A DNA stretch of 64,000 bases from Pseudomonadota bacterium (GTDB taxonomy: Bacteria; Pseudomonadota; Gammaproteobacteria; Burkholderiales; Gallionellaceae). Position numbers and translations under genes: made by a program. The stretch is taken from positions 1-64,000 of the forward strand of contig JAJXUI010000008.1 of NCBI GenBank assembly GCA_021782995.1, read 5' to 3'. Positions 54,892 through 64,000 of the stretch are shown one piece after another. The notes beneath the pieces were generated by a model, which worked only from the letters and a program-made list of their open reading frames with translations, did not search any database and had not been told where the DNA came from. How positions within the stretch are numbered: position 1 is the first letter of the stretch; each line of letters starts with the position of its first letter.

Positions 54892-56409
54892 ATGCAAAGT
54901 TACCTGAAGCGCATCCTGACAGCCCGTGTTTATGACGTGGCGATTGAGACCCCCCTTGAGCTGGCACCCGGCCTGTCGGCCAGGCTCGATAACCTGATTT
55001 TCTTCAAGCGGGAAGACATGCAGCCGGTGTTTTCCTTCAAATTGCGAGGCGCGTACAACAAGATGGCGCAGCTGAACGAAGAGGAGCTGAAGCGCGGGGT
55101 GATTGCTGCCTCGGCAGGCAATCATGCGCAGGGTGTGGCCCTGTCGGCGCACCGCATGGGGTGCAAGGCCACCATCGTGATGCCGGTGACCACGCCACAA
55201 GTGAAGATCGACGCGGTAAAGCATTTTGGCAAGAAGGCAGTGCACGTGGTACTGCACGGTGAAAGCTACAATGATGCTTATAACCATGCGCTGGAATTGC
55301 AGGAAGCGCAGCAGCTGACTTTCATCCACCCGTTTGACGACCCGGATGTGATTGCCGGCCAGGGCACGATCGGCATGGAAATCCTGCGCCAGCATAACCG
55401 GCCGATCGAAGCTGTATTTTGTGCGATTGGTGGTGGCGGGCTGATCTCCGGCGTTGCTGCCTATATCAAGCAGTTACGTCCTGAAATCAAGGTGATCGGT
55501 GTGCAGACGGTAGATTCGGATGCGATGTACCGTTCGGTCAAGGCGAAAAAGCGTGTGCAACTGCAGGATGTGGGGCTGTTTTCAGATGGCACCGCAGTCA
55601 AGCTGGCTGGTGCGGAAACACTCAGGCTGTGCAAGGAGCTGGTGGACGAGATCATGCTGGTCGATACAGATGCGGTCTGTGCGGCGATCAAGGATGTGTT
55701 CCAGGATACCCGCTCCATCCTTGAGCCGGCGGGCGCACTGGCAGTGGCGGGCGCCAAGCAGTATGCAGCACGCGAGAAGCTGAAGGACAAGACGCTGGTT
55801 ACCGTGCTGAGCGGCGCCAACATGAACTTTGATCGCCTGCAGTTTGTTGCGGAGCGTGCGGATATCGGCGAGCAGCGGGAAGCCATCCTGGCCGTGACGA
55901 TTCCGGAAACCCCTGGCAGTTTCCGCAAATTTTGCTCCTTGCTGGGGAAGCACAATATTACCGAATTCAATTATCGCTATGCGGACGCGAAGCAGGCGCA
56001 GATCTTTGTCGGCATTCAGGTGCGTGATCTGGCAGAGACCGGGCGCATTGTCGAGAATCTTGAAAAGCACAAATTGCCGACACTGGACCTGACCAACAAT
56101 GAAATGGCCAAGCTGCACCTGCGCCATCTGGTAGGGGGGCGTGCGCCTGAGGTACAGGATGAAATCATGTACCGCTTCGAGTTTCCGGAGCGCCCGGGGG
56201 CGCTGATGAATTTCCTCAACAGCATGAATCATAGCTGGAACATCAGCCTGTTCCATTACCGCAATCATGGTGCCGATTATGGTCGGGTTCTGGTTGGCAT
56301 GCAGGTGCCTAAAGCAGACAAAAAAGCTTTACAGGACTTTCTGGACCAGCTGGGATATCGTCACTGGAATGAAAGCGAAAATCCTGCCTACAAATTGTTC
56401 CTGGGGTAA
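54892..56409 (+). CDS. ilvA: Biosynthetic threonine dehydratase
   Basis: This 505-residue PLP enzyme makes 2-oxobutanoate for isoleucine synthesis. The PLP lysine motif is SFKLRGAYNKM, and AASAGNHAQGVALSAHRMGC and CAIGGGGLISGVAAYIKQL follow. The C-terminal ACT-like regulatory repeats (TIPETPGSFRKFCSLLGK; EFPERPGALMNFLNSMNH) give isoleucine feedback. The length is complete. Confidence 0.97.
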   Translation: MQSYLKRILTARVYDVAIETPLELAPGLSARLDNLIFFKREDMQPVFSFKLRGAYNKMAQLNEEELKRGVIAASAGNHAQGVALSAHRMGCKATIVMPVTTPQVKIDAVKHFGKKAVHVVLHGESYNDAYNHALELQEAQQLTFIHPFDDPDVIAGQGTIGMEILRQHNRPIEAVFCAIGGGGLISGVAAYIKQLRPEIKVIGVQTVDSDAMYRSVKAKKRVQLQDVGLFSDGTAVKLAGAETLRLCKELVDEIMLVDTDAVCAAIKDVFQDTRSILEPAGALAVAGAKQYAAREKLKDKTLVTVLSGANMNFDRLQFVAERADIGEQREAILAVTIPETPGSFRKFCSLLGKHNITEFNYRYADAKQAQIFVGIQVRDLAETGRIVENLEKHKLPTLDLTNNEMAKLHLRHLVGGRAPEVQDEIMYRFEFPERPGALMNFLNSMNHSWNISLFHYRNHGADYGRVLVGMQVPKADKKALQDFLDQLGYRHWNESENPAYKLFLG

Positions 56410-56568
56410 TTTCTCCCGGGGCATCCATCAATAAATCAGAAAATTCTAAAAAAGACTTGATTCGGGTAATTGGGTGGATTGTGCAATTTTGAATATGAAT
56501 TGCAAGAAGAACGGGGTGTTTTAGATGGATATTCAGAAATGATACCTGTCGCGGATGGCGTGCAAACT

Positions 56569-57168
56569 ATGAAGCAGGCCATAAGACAAAGTATAATCGC
56601 GACCCGCCAAAATCTGACACAGTCAGTGCGGGATGAGTTCAGTCAGCGGATTACCGACAGGCTGATCGGGTTGCCCATATATAGAGAGTCAGACATTTTG
56701 CTGGGCTACATGAGTGTTGGCGCAGAGTTTTCGACCAGTGCCTGGCTGGAACAGGCTATGCGGGATGGCAAGGAAATCTGGCTGCCGAAAGTCAATCGCC
56801 AGACGCGGCAACTGGATCTGTACTGTGTGCAGGACTTGCGTCGGGATGTTGCACCGGGGGCTTGGGATATACCCGAGCCGCTGATGGAACGCTGCGACAG
56901 GATGGATGGACTGGCTGACATTGATTTCATCCTGTTGCCTGGGGTCGCATTTGGCAGGGATGGTGCAAGATTGGGATATGGTGGCGGCTTTTATGACAAG
57001 CTGCTGGAGCGTATCGAAACATGCCGGCAGGACATGCCGGCGCTGGTGGCGGCAGCATTCGCCATGCAGGTCGTTGACGGGATTCCAATGGAAGACTGTG
57101 ACCGCAGGGTGGACTGGTTGCTGACCGAACAGGATGTGACCGATTGCAGCAAGGGAGTAGCACGTTGA
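56569..57168 (+). CDS. 5-formyltetrahydrofolate cyclo-ligase
   Basis: This 199-residue enzyme converts 5-formyl-THF to methenyl-THF. It shows QAIRQSIIATRQNL, YMSVGAEFSTSAWLEQA and LPGVAFGRDGARLGYGGGFYD, the ATP-binding loop. The frame stays open to 56470, but the ATG at 56569 matches the family start. In many proteobacteria 6S RNA precedes this gene; none is evident in 56410-56568. Confidence 0.92.
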   Translation: MKQAIRQSIIATRQNLTQSVRDEFSQRITDRLIGLPIYRESDILLGYMSVGAEFSTSAWLEQAMRDGKEIWLPKVNRQTRQLDLYCVQDLRRDVAPGAWDIPEPLMERCDRMDGLADIDFILLPGVAFGRDGARLGYGGGFYDKLLERIETCRQDMPALVAAAFAMQVVDGIPMEDCDRRVDWLLTEQDVTDCSKGVAR

Positions 57169-57258
57169 CCCTGGATGTCAGGAGAGATGTGTCGTAGCAG
57201 TTTTCAACTATAACGAGACAGGGCCGGCAGCATCAGGCTCGCAGAAGAGAGCAGAGAG

Positions 57259-59919
57259 ATGGAAAACTTACCAGATTATGATCCGCAGGAAACGAGGGAA
57301 TGGCTGGATGCACTGGAATCCGTACTGGAAAATGAAGGTGCGGAGCGTGCGCATTACCTGATTTGCCAGCTGATCGACAAGGCGCGCCAGAACGGCACCG
57401 ACATGCCGATGAGTGCGACAACACCTTATCTCAACACCATTCCATTGGGCAAGGAAGAGCGCTCCACCGGCAATCATGACCTGGAGCACCGCATCCGCGC
57501 ATTGACCCGCTGGAATGCGATGGCCATCATCCTCAATGCAAACAAGGAGTCTTCCGAGCTGGGCGGCCATATCGCCAGCTTTGCCTCTGCTGCGACCCTT
57601 TATGATGTGGGTTTCAACCACTTTTTCCATGGCCGCACTGACGACCATGGCGGCGACCTGATTTTCGCGCAGGGCCACTCATCTCCTGGCATCTACGCGC
57701 GTGCCTACCTCGAAGGCCGCATTTCGGAAGCACAGCTGTACAATTTCCGCCAGGAAGTAGACGGCAATGGCCTGTCCTCCTATCCGCATCCCTGGCTGAT
57801 GCCCGACTTCTGGCAGTTCCCTACGGTATCGATGGGTCTGGGACCACTGATGGCGATCTACCAGGCACGCTTCATGCGTTACCTCGAGCATCGTGGCCTG
57901 GCAAAAACCGAAGGCCGCAAGGTGTGGGCCTATCTGGGCGACGGCGAAACCGACGAGCCGGAGTCTTTGGGCGCGATTTCGATGGCGGGCCGCGAAAAAC
58001 TCGATAACCTGATTTTCGTGATCAACTGCAACTTGCAGCGCCTGGACGGCCCGGTGCGTGGCAATGGCAAGATCATTCAGGAGCTGGAAGGCGTATTCCG
58101 TGGTGCCGGCTGGAACGTGATCAAGGTGATCTGGGGCGGCGAATGGGATCGCCTGTTTGCGAAGGACAAGAGCGGCCTGCTGCTGAAGCGCATGGAAGAG
58201 GTGGTCGATGGTGAATACCAGACTTACAAATCCAGGGATGGTGCTTTTGTACGCCAGCATTTCTTTGGCAAATATCCGGAGCTGCTGGAGCTGGTTTCCG
58301 ACATGTCGGATGATGAAATCTGGCACCTGAACCGTGGCGGTCACGACGTGCACAAGGTATTTGCAGCGTATGCGGCGGCGACAAAACACAAGGGTCAGCC
58401 TACCGTGATCCTTGCCAAGACCGTGAAGGGGTATGGCATGGGTGAGGCAGGTGAGGGACAGAACATTACACACCAGCAGAAGAAAGTGGGCGTGGAAGCG
58501 CTGCGCAAATTCCGCGATCGTTTCAACATTCCGGTGACGGATGCCGAGCTGCCCAACCTGCCATTCGTGAAGCCGGCAGATGACAGCCTGGAAATGCAAT
58601 ATCTGCGCGAACGTACAACAGCCATGGGCACCCTGCCGATGCGCAAGCCTGTCGCGCAAGCGCTACAGGTGCCCGCACTGACAGCATTTGAAGCCTTGCT
58701 GAAGAGCAGTGAGGATCGAGAATTTTCCACCACGATGGCCTTTGTGCGTCTGCTGGGCATCCTGGTAAAGGACAAGAATATCGGCAAGCAGGTGGTGCCC
58801 ATCGTGCCCGATGAATCCCGCACCTTTGGTATGGAAGGCCTGTTCCGTCAGCTCGGTATCTTCTCGCAAGTGGGCCAGCTGTATACCCCGCAGGATGCCG
58901 ACCAGCTGATGTTCTACAAGGAAGACAAGACCGGCCAGATTCTGCAGGAAGGCATCAACGAGGCGGGCGGCATGGCCGACTGGATCGCAGCTGCGACCGC
59001 CTATGCCAACCATGGCGTGGCGATGATCCCGTTCTACATCTATTACTCGATGTTCGGCTTCCAGCGTATCGGTGACCTGGCCTGGGCTGCGGGTGACATG
59101 CGTGCGCGCGGCTTCCTGCTGGGCGGCACAGCGGGCCGCACAACATTGAACGGCGAGGGTTTGCAGCATCAGGATGGCCACAGCCATCTGGTGTCTTACA
59201 CCATCCCGAACTGCGTATCGTATGACCCGACCTTTGCCTATGAGCTGGCCGTGATCATCCAGGACGGCATGCGCCGCATGTACCAGGACAACGAGGATGT
59301 GTATTACTACCTCACCGTGATGAACGAGAACTACACCCATCCGGCGATGCCGAAGGGTGCGGAAGAGGGCATCGTGAAGGGCATGTACCTGTTCAGCGAA
59401 GGCAAGGGCAAGGGTGACAAGGCACCGCGCGTACAGCTGATGGGCAGCGGTACCATCCTGCGCGAGTCTATCGCGGCGGCCGAATTGCTGGAGAAGGATT
59501 TCGGCGTTGCTGCAGATATCTGGAGCGTGACCAGCTTCAGTGAGTTGCGCCGTGAGGGGCTGGATTGCGAGCGCTGGAACATGCTGCATCCGGAAGACAA
59601 GCCGCGCACCAGCTATGTCGAGCAATGCCTGAGCAAGCGCAAGGGTCCGGTCATTGCGTCGACCGATTACATGAAATCGTTTGCCGACATGATTCGTCCC
59701 TTTGTGCCGCAGAAATACAAGGTGCTGGGCACCGACGGTTTTGGCCGCTCCGATTACCGCAAGAAACTGCGCGCATTCTTCGAGGTGGACCGTCATTACA
59801 TCGCAATTGCCGCGCTGAAGGCGCTGGCAGATGAAGGTACGATTGCGGCTTCCGAAGTCAGCAAGGCAATCAAGAAATACAACATCAATCCGGATAAACC
59901 GAATCCGGTCACTGTGTAA
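57259..59919 (+). CDS. aceE: Pyruvate dehydrogenase E1, homodimeric type
   Basis: This 886-residue thiamine-diphosphate enzyme decarboxylates pyruvate in the PDH complex. Signatures are [20 protein letters not shown], the ThDP site [14 protein letters not shown], and [20 protein letters not shown]. It is the homodimeric AceE form of beta- and gammaproteobacteria. It is followed 16 bases later by aceF. The start ATG has GCAGAGAG upstream. Confidence 0.98.
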   Translation: MENLPDYDPQETREWLDALESVLENEGAERAHYLICQLIDKARQNGTDMPMSATTPYLNTIPLGKEERSTGNHDLEHRIRALTRWNAMAIILNANKESSELGGHIASFASAATLYDVGFNHFFHGRTDDHGGDLIFAQGHSSPGIYARAYLEGRISEAQLYNFRQEVDGNGLSSYPHPWLMPDFWQFPTVSMGLGPLMAIYQARFMRYLEHRGLAKTEGRKVWAYLGDGETDEPESLGAISMAGREKLDNLIFVINCNLQRLDGPVRGNGKIIQELEGVFRGAGWNVIKVIWGGEWDRLFAKDKSGLLLKRMEEVVDGEYQTYKSRDGAFVRQHFFGKYPELLELVSDMSDDEIWHLNRGGHDVHKVFAAYAAATKHKGQPTVILAKTVKGYGMGEAGEGQNITHQQKKVGVEALRKFRDRFNIPVTDAELPNLPFVKPADDSLEMQYLRERTTAMGTLPMRKPVAQALQVPALTAFEALLKSSEDREFSTTMAFVRLLGILVKDKNIGKQVVPIVPDESRTFGMEGLFRQLGIFSQVGQLYTPQDADQLMFYKEDKTGQILQEGINEAGGMADWIAAATAYANHGVAMIPFYIYYSMFGFQRIGDLAWAAGDMRARGFLLGGTAGRTTLNGEGLQHQDGHSHLVSYTIPNCVSYDPTFAYELAVIIQDGMRRMYQDNEDVYYYLTVMNENYTHPAMPKGAEEGIVKGMYLFSEGKGKGDKAPRVQLMGSGTILRESIAAAELLEKDFGVAADIWSVTSFSELRREGLDCERWNMLHPEDKPRTSYVEQCLSKRKGPVIASTDYMKSFADMIRPFVPQKYKVLGTDGFGRSDYRKKLRAFFEVDRHYIAIAALKALADEGTIAASEVSKAIKKYNINPDKPNPVTV

Positions 59920-59935
59920 CGGGGAGAACATATCA

Positions 59936-61243
59936 ATGGCAAGTTTGAAAGACGTAGTTGTCCCTGATATCGGCAATTTCTCCGATGTGCCGGTCATAGA
60001 AGTATTGGTGAAAGCGGGTGATGCTGTAACTGCGGAGCAGTCGCTGATCACGCTGGAAACCGACAAGGCAACGATGGATGTGCCTGCGCCGTTTGATGGC
60101 GTGGTGAAAGAAGTCAAGGTCAAGGTGGGTGATGCCGTTTCCGAAGGCAAGGTGATCTTTGTGTTTGAAGCAGCGGGTGCGGCAGCGCCTGCTGCTGCCA
60201 GCGCCACAGCTGCAGCAGTGGCGGCGCCTGCAGCTGCTGCGCCAGCACCTGTTGCAGTAAAACCGGCGCCGGCACCTGCCCCGGTCGCGGCACCTGCTCC
60301 CGCTTCAGTGGGTGCGGCCAGTGCTGTGTCCGGTGGCAAGTCACATGCCAGTCCGTCCATCCGCCGTTTTGCGCGCGAGCTGGGAGTGGACCTGGCGCAG
60401 GTCAAAGGCAGTGCGGCCAAAGGCCGTATTACCAGGGAAGATGTGCAGAGCTTCGTGAAAGCTGCATTGCAGCAACCACGTGGCGGTGTTGCCGGTGGCA
60501 GCGGCCTGCAGGTGCTGGCGATGCCGGTGGTGGACTTTGCCAAGTTCGGCGAGGTGGAAACTCAGCCGCTGTCACGCATCAAGAAAATTTCCGGAGCCAA
60601 CCTGCATCGCAACTGGGTCAGCATCCCGCATGTCACGCAGTTTGATGAGGCCGACATTTCCGAAATGGAAGCCTTCCGCAAGGAAATTGGCGCCGACTAT
60701 GCCAAGCAGAACATCAAGATCACGCCATTGGCCTTCCTGATGAAGGCGGCTGTGGCTGCCTTGCAGAAATATCCTGAGTTCAATGCTTCGCTGGATGTGA
60801 GCGGCGAAAACCTGGTGCTGAAGAAATATTTCCATATCGGTGTGGCAGTGGATACACCGAATGGCCTGATGGTGCCGGTGATCCGCGATGTGGACAAGAA
60901 GGGCATCGTGCAGCTGGCGAAAGAGCTGGGCGAAATCAGCGCGAAGGCGCGTGAACTGAAGATTACTGCGGCAGACATGCAGGGCGGCTGTTTCTCCATT
61001 TCCAGCCTGGGCGGCATTGGCGGTACGGCGTTCACGCCAATTATCAATGCGCCCGAAGTGGCCATTCTCGGGGTGTCGCGTTCCAGCATGAAGCCGGTAT
61101 ACCAGGACGGGCAGTTTGTGCCGCGCCTGATGCTGCCACTGTCGCTGTCGTATGACCATCGCGTGATCGACGGCGCGGCAGGTGCACGCTTCACCCAGTA
61201 CCTGTCGCAGGTGCTGTCGGATATCCGCCGCCTGACCCTGTAA
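59936..61243 (+). CDS. aceF: Dihydrolipoamide acetyltransferase, one lipoyl domain
   Basis: This 435-residue E2 core carries one lipoyl domain (lysine in [16 protein letters not shown]) and an Ala/Pro linker. A peripheral-subunit-binding domain ([20 protein letters not shown]) and the catalytic domain ending in [14 protein letters not shown] follow. The single lipoyl domain is shorter than the three of E. coli. The ATG at 59936 follows GGGGAGAA. Confidence 0.97.
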   Translation: MASLKDVVVPDIGNFSDVPVIEVLVKAGDAVTAEQSLITLETDKATMDVPAPFDGVVKEVKVKVGDAVSEGKVIFVFEAAGAAAPAAASATAAAVAAPAAAAPAPVAVKPAPAPAPVAAPAPASVGAASAVSGGKSHASPSIRRFARELGVDLAQVKGSAAKGRITREDVQSFVKAALQQPRGGVAGGSGLQVLAMPVVDFAKFGEVETQPLSRIKKISGANLHRNWVSIPHVTQFDEADISEMEAFRKEIGADYAKQNIKITPLAFLMKAAVAALQKYPEFNASLDVSGENLVLKKYFHIGVAVDTPNGLMVPVIRDVDKKGIVQLAKELGEISAKARELKITAADMQGGCFSISSLGGIGGTAFTPIINAPEVAILGVSRSSMKPVYQDGQFVPRLMLPLSLSYDHRVIDGAAGARFTQYLSQVLSDIRRLTL

Positions 61244-61909
61244 TTGGACAAGTCACAGCCCATCGGCATTTTTGGCGGCACGTTTGACCCGGTCCATTTC
61301 GGGCACCTGCGTCTTGCGCAGGAAGCGCTGGAGCAATGCCGGCTGGGCAGCGTGAGGTTCATGCCTGCCGGTACGCCACCCCATCGTGCTGTGCCGCTGG
61401 CTGAGGCACAGCACAGGCTGAACATGGTGCGCCTGGCAACCGCTGGACATTCTGCTTTTGTAGTGGATGAACGCGAAGTGCACCGTACCGACAAGTGCTA
61501 TACGGTTGATTCGTTGCAGTCGTTGCGGGATGAACTGGGTGAACTGCAGCCATTGTGCCTGTTGCTGGGCAGCGATGCATTTCTGCAGTTACATGCCTGG
61601 CACCAGTGGCAGCGCCTGTTTGCACTGGCGCATGTTGTGGTGATGCAGCGACCCGGACGACCGCTGGGCAATGCCATGCAGCAGGCAGATACGGTATTGC
61701 AGGCGGAGTATGGCACGCGGCTGGCTCCGGCCTGCAGCGTGCTGCACGAAGCATCCTGCGGGCACATTCTGGTACTGGATATGCCGCAACTGGACATTTC
61801 TGCCACCGATATCCGCAAGCGGGTGTCACAACAAAAGAGCGCGCGCTATCTGTTACCGGATGTCGTGGCGCAATATATTGAAACAAACAAACTATACAAG
61901 ACATGCTGA
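61244..61909 (+). CDS. nadD: Nicotinate-nucleotide adenylyltransferase
   Basis: This 221-residue enzyme of NAD biosynthesis shows IGIFGGTFDPVHFGHLRLA and the ISATDIRKRVSQQ end. The frame begins at a TTG directly after the aceF stop with no gap, so it is probably translationally coupled. No good Shine-Dalgarno is seen. It overlaps rsfS by seven bases. Confidence 0.95.
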   Translation: MDKSQPIGIFGGTFDPVHFGHLRLAQEALEQCRLGSVRFMPAGTPPHRAVPLAEAQHRLNMVRLATAGHSAFVVDEREVHRTDKCYTVDSLQSLRDELGELQPLCLLLGSDAFLQLHAWHQWQRLFALAHVVVMQRPGRPLGNAMQQADTVLQAEYGTRLAPACSVLHEASCGHILVLDMPQLDISATDIRKRVSQQKSARYLLPDVVAQYIETNKLYKTC

Positions 61910-62235
61910 ACTTACAGGAAAAAACCCAGGCGATTGTAGACGCACTGGAAGAAATCAAGGCCAATGACATTTCGGTGATCGATACCAGCAAAAAAAGCTC
62001 GCTGTTTGATCGCATGATCATCGCCAGTGCCAACTCCAACCGCCAGACCCGTGCGCTAGCGCAGAATGTGGCGAAGCGCCTGGAAGAGAAAGGCGAAAAG
62101 ATCAACAGCACCGAAGGAGAAAAAGGCGGCGAGTGGGTGCTGATCGACCTGGGAGAAGTGCTGGTGCATGTCATGCAGCCGGCGGTGAGGGCATACTATA
62201 GCCTGGAAGAGCTCTGGGAAAAGCACCCCGGCTGA
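61903..62235 (+). CDS. rsfS: Ribosome silencing factor
   Basis: This 110-residue RsfS/Iojap protein blocks ribosomal subunit joining in stationary phase. It has DISVIDTSKKSSLFDRMIIA and WVLIDLGEVLVHVMQPAVRAYY. The order nadD-rsfS-rlmH is conserved in proteobacteria. The end is followed by a repeat-like spacer of about 240 bases. Confidence 0.96.
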   Translation: MLNLQEKTQAIVDALEEIKANDISVIDTSKKSSLFDRMIIASANSNRQTRALAQNVAKRLEEKGEKINSTEGEKGGEWVLIDLGEVLVHVMQPAVRAYYSLEELWEKHPG

Positions 62236-62430
62236 TTAAAGCTACTGCGGTGATCATCTGCGGTGTTGCGCGCTACTCGCCATCCTCATGTACTTACGTG
62301 TACATTCCGGTGGCTGCGTTGCGTGCGCCTTGCAGCTGACCATCCTCGCTACGCTTTCACGGATGAGTGTTGCGCCTGATTTTCCTTCGCTCGTAACGTT
62401 TTTCAGTATGTAGTTCGCCGTAATGTAAAT
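62236..62430. repeat. Possible dispersed repeat between rsfS and rlmH
   Basis: The spacer contains ATGTACTTACGTGTACAT, a near-palindrome, inside a GC-rich stretch with GCGGTGATCATCTGCGGTGT and GCGTGCGCCTTGCAGCTGAC. It encodes no frame of note. The form is that of a small intergenic repeat, but no second copy is present in this window. Confidence 0.35.
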
Positions 62431-62474
62431 CTTTCAATTTGGCAGGCTGCTTATTTCAGTTAACAGCTTCTAAC

Positions 62475-62945
62475 ATGAAACTCATCATCCTCGCAGTCGG
62501 CCACAAGATGCCGTCATGGATTACCGACGGTTTCAATGAATATGCAAAGCGCATGCCGCGTGAGGCGAAGATCGAGCTGGTAGAGCTCAAGCCAGAGCCG
62601 CGCACCACCGGCAAAACCACACAACAGATCATGGAAGCGGAAGCGCAGCGCATTGCGTCAGCGATACCGCATCATTGCCTGCGTGTGGTGCTGGATGAGC
62701 GCGGCAAACACTGGACGACAAAACAGCTGGCTGAGCAGATGAAAGACTGGCTTGGCGGCGGGCGAGATGTGGCATTCATCATCGGCGGCGCCGATGGACT
62801 GCATGAATCAATACGCCAGCAGGCAGATTACATGCTCGCATTATCTGCGATGGTGATGCCGCACGGGCTGGTGCGCGTGCTTTTGGCCGAGCAGCTGTAC
62901 CGCGCGTGGAGCCTGCTGCACAACCATCCCTATCATCGGGAATAA
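62475..62945 (+). CDS. rlmH: 23S rRNA pseudouridine-1915 N3-methyltransferase RlmH
   Basis: This 156-residue SPOUT methyltransferase begins [20 protein letters not shown] and shows [18 protein letters not shown], with the knot end [20 protein letters not shown]. It acts on 70S ribosomes. The ATG at 62475 is preferred over the open frame from 62439. It follows the rsfS spacer in the usual order. Confidence 0.96.
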   Translation: MKLIILAVGHKMPSWITDGFNEYAKRMPREAKIELVELKPEPRTTGKTTQQIMEAEAQRIASAIPHHCLRVVLDERGKHWTTKQLAEQMKDWLGGGRDVAFIIGGADGLHESIRQQADYMLALSAMVMPHGLVRVLLAEQLYRAWSLLHNHPYHRE

Positions 62946-62966
62946 TATAATATATTCAAGTGCTTG

Positions 62967-63572
62967 CTATTCAAGCGTGCGGCGCACGGCTGGCCGCTGC
63001 TGCATATTGTCAAACCAGTGGGCCAGGTTGGCATGGATGCCGCGCCAGTTGCGTTCAGGCTGGCGCAAGTCGAGATAGATCAACGCGCTGACCAGCGCGA
63101 GATCGGCCAGCGTGATGCTGTTGCCTTCACACCATGCGCGATTGCCCAGTGCGCGTGCGGCAAAATCAAGTGAGCGGGAGATCGCATCGTTATGTGTCAT
63201 GAGCGTAGCGGCTTCCTGTTTTTCGGCTGGGCGCACCGATTCCATGCGCACTACAACCGCCGAATCCATGATGCCGTCTGCCAGCGCCTCCCACCGTTTG
63301 ACGCGCATGCGCTCCAGTCCCGGATTGCGCGGGATCAGGATGGGCGTGTCGTTCAGGGTGTCAACGTATTCTGCAATCACGCTGGAGTCGAACACGCAGG
63401 TTTCGCTGTCGAGTAACAGGGCGGGAATCCGCCCCAAGGGGTTGACGCGCGGCACCTGGCTGCCGGACTCGTTGGGGGCATCAACGATATAAGTGTGGGG
63501 AATATTCTTTTCCAGCAGTACCAGACGGGCCTTGCGGGTGTAAGGACTGGTAGGGGTTCCGAGCAACTTCAT
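62967..63572 (-). CDS. Glutathione S-transferase family protein
   Basis: This 201-residue protein has the N-terminal thioredoxin-like domain (KLLGTPTSPYTRKARLVLLE, with PRVNPLGRIPALLLDSE) and a C-terminal helical domain (GNRAWCEGNSITLADLALVSAL). The length is typical of small bacterial GSTs. The ATG at 63572 is preceded by AGGAGAGTTTA; the frame extends to 63596 without benefit. The substrate is unknown. Confidence 0.88.
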   Translation of the reverse strand: MKLLGTPTSPYTRKARLVLLEKNIPHTYIVDAPNESGSQVPRVNPLGRIPALLLDSETCVFDSSVIAEYVDTLNDTPILIPRNPGLERMRVKRWEALADGIMDSAVVVRMESVRPAEKQEAATLMTHNDAISRSLDFAARALGNRAWCEGNSITLADLALVSALIYLDLRQPERNWRGIHANLAHWFDNMQQRPAVRRTLE

Positions 63573-63792
63573 TAAACTCTCCTGTCGAAAATTCAACTAT
63601 CTGTTGTGGATGTTACCTGCGTCTCCGGCGCACATTGCTATGGCCGTTTTTGCCAATTTTAACAACAGGCAGTGGAAAAGGTATTAACTTTTGCGGGCGT
63701 GCGGAACACAGGCCGGAAAAATGCAGAGGATGCAGGTGACATTCAAGGGGAGGAGTGGTTTTCCAGCAGGTTGATAAGGTATCCTTGCGGGA

Positions 63793-64000
63793 ATGGCTGA
63801 AAAATTCATATACCTTGCATCACAAAGTCCCCGGCGTGCAGAATTGCTACGTCAAGCCGGCGTCAAATTCGAGACATTATTGTTGCGTGATGATCCGCGC
63901 GGGCTGGAAGGAGTGGATGAATCGCCGCTGGCGGGAGAGCTGCCTTTGCGCTATGTGCAACGTGTGTGCCGTGACAAGGCCGCAGCGGCATGGGAGTCGA
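63793..64000 (+). CDS. Maf-family nucleotide pyrophosphatase, N-terminal part, cut by window edge
   Basis: From the ATG at 63793 the frame reads MAEKFIYLASQSPRRAELLR and then VKFETLLLRDDPRG, PLRYVQRVCRDKAAAAW, running off the right end (69 codons seen). The SQSPRR signature is the Maf/YhdE family of nucleotide pyrophosphatases. The promoter for this and for gst lies in 63573-63792, which has no other feature I can support. Confidence 0.9.
   Translation, partial: MAEKFIYLASQSPRRAELLRQAGVKFETLLLRDDPRGLEGVDESPLAGELPLRYVQRVCRDKAAAAWES

Noticed and set aside
56410-56568. 6S RNA gene upstream of the 5-formyl-THF cyclo-ligase
   Set aside because: The space is too short and lacks the long self-complementary ends and central bubble sequences expected.
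58663-60543. 626-codon open frame on the minus strand opposite aceE and aceF
   Set aside because: Low-complexity Ala/Thr runs come from the aceF linker read in reverse; no family motifs and both sense genes are certain.

Overview
The window comes from a chemolithotrophic betaproteobacterium, most likely of the Nitrosomonadales/Gallionellales type. This is inferred from gene content and synteny only: an oxidative dsr operon, homodimeric pyruvate dehydrogenase (aceE-aceF), accB-accC-prmA-DUF3426 order, and leuS-lptE-holA. I see no rRNA, tRNA or CRISPR array, and apart from decayed mobile elements at the left edge no integrated phage or plasmid.

Layout. 1-1.1 kb: edge-truncated IS110 transposase and a REP-associated transposase remnant lacking its catalytic half. 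1.1-4.2 kb: mog, a GlcD-like FAD oxidoreductase and an exported protein of unknown function. 4.3-17.6 kb: one minus-strand operon, dsrABEFHCMKLJOPN-cysG. It encodes reverse dissimilatory sulfite reductase, sulfur-carrier proteins, the membrane electron-transport complex and enzymes that make and amidate siroheme. 18.0-20.9 kb: divergent accessory genes comprising an unknown 77-residue protein, an orphan Cas6-like RAMP protein, a DsrC paralogue lacking the C-terminal cysteine, a helical protein whose start appears frameshifted, and a TauD-like oxygenase. This is the most novel part of the window.

20.9-23.9 kb: envelope lipid/glycan genes (PAP2 phosphatase, glycosyltransferase, dgkA) and an SGNH hydrolase. 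23.9-28.6 kb: gcvT-gcvH-gcvP behind a tandem glycine riboswitch and terminator. 28.8-31.3 kb: three lipoprotein genes including an M48 peptidase. 31.7-36.5 kb: a small zinc-ribbon protein, an exported phosphatase-like protein with a truncated duplicate, and a PAS-GGDEF-EAL protein. 36.7-49.9 kb: housekeeping genes (DUF3426, prmA, accC, accB, aroQ, LTA-synthase-like, dsbD, cutA, holA, lptE, leuS), with a short ORF mimicking the AccC N-terminus just before accC.

50.0-53.0 kb: an epimerase, redoxin and metallo-beta-lactamase-fold operon behind a palindromic operator, ending with a TetR gene. 53.0-64 kb: phoU, rpiA, ilvA, 5-formyl-THF cyclo-ligase, aceEF, nadD-rsfS-rlmH, a GST and the start of a Maf gene.

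Functional picture: stored or imported sulfur is passed through DsrEFH to DsrC. DsrAB oxidises it to sulfite with amidated siroheme from CysG and DsrN, and electrons leave through DsrL and DsrMKJOP. The divergent Cas6-like/DsrC2 genes may regulate or extend this pathway, but that is a hypothesis.
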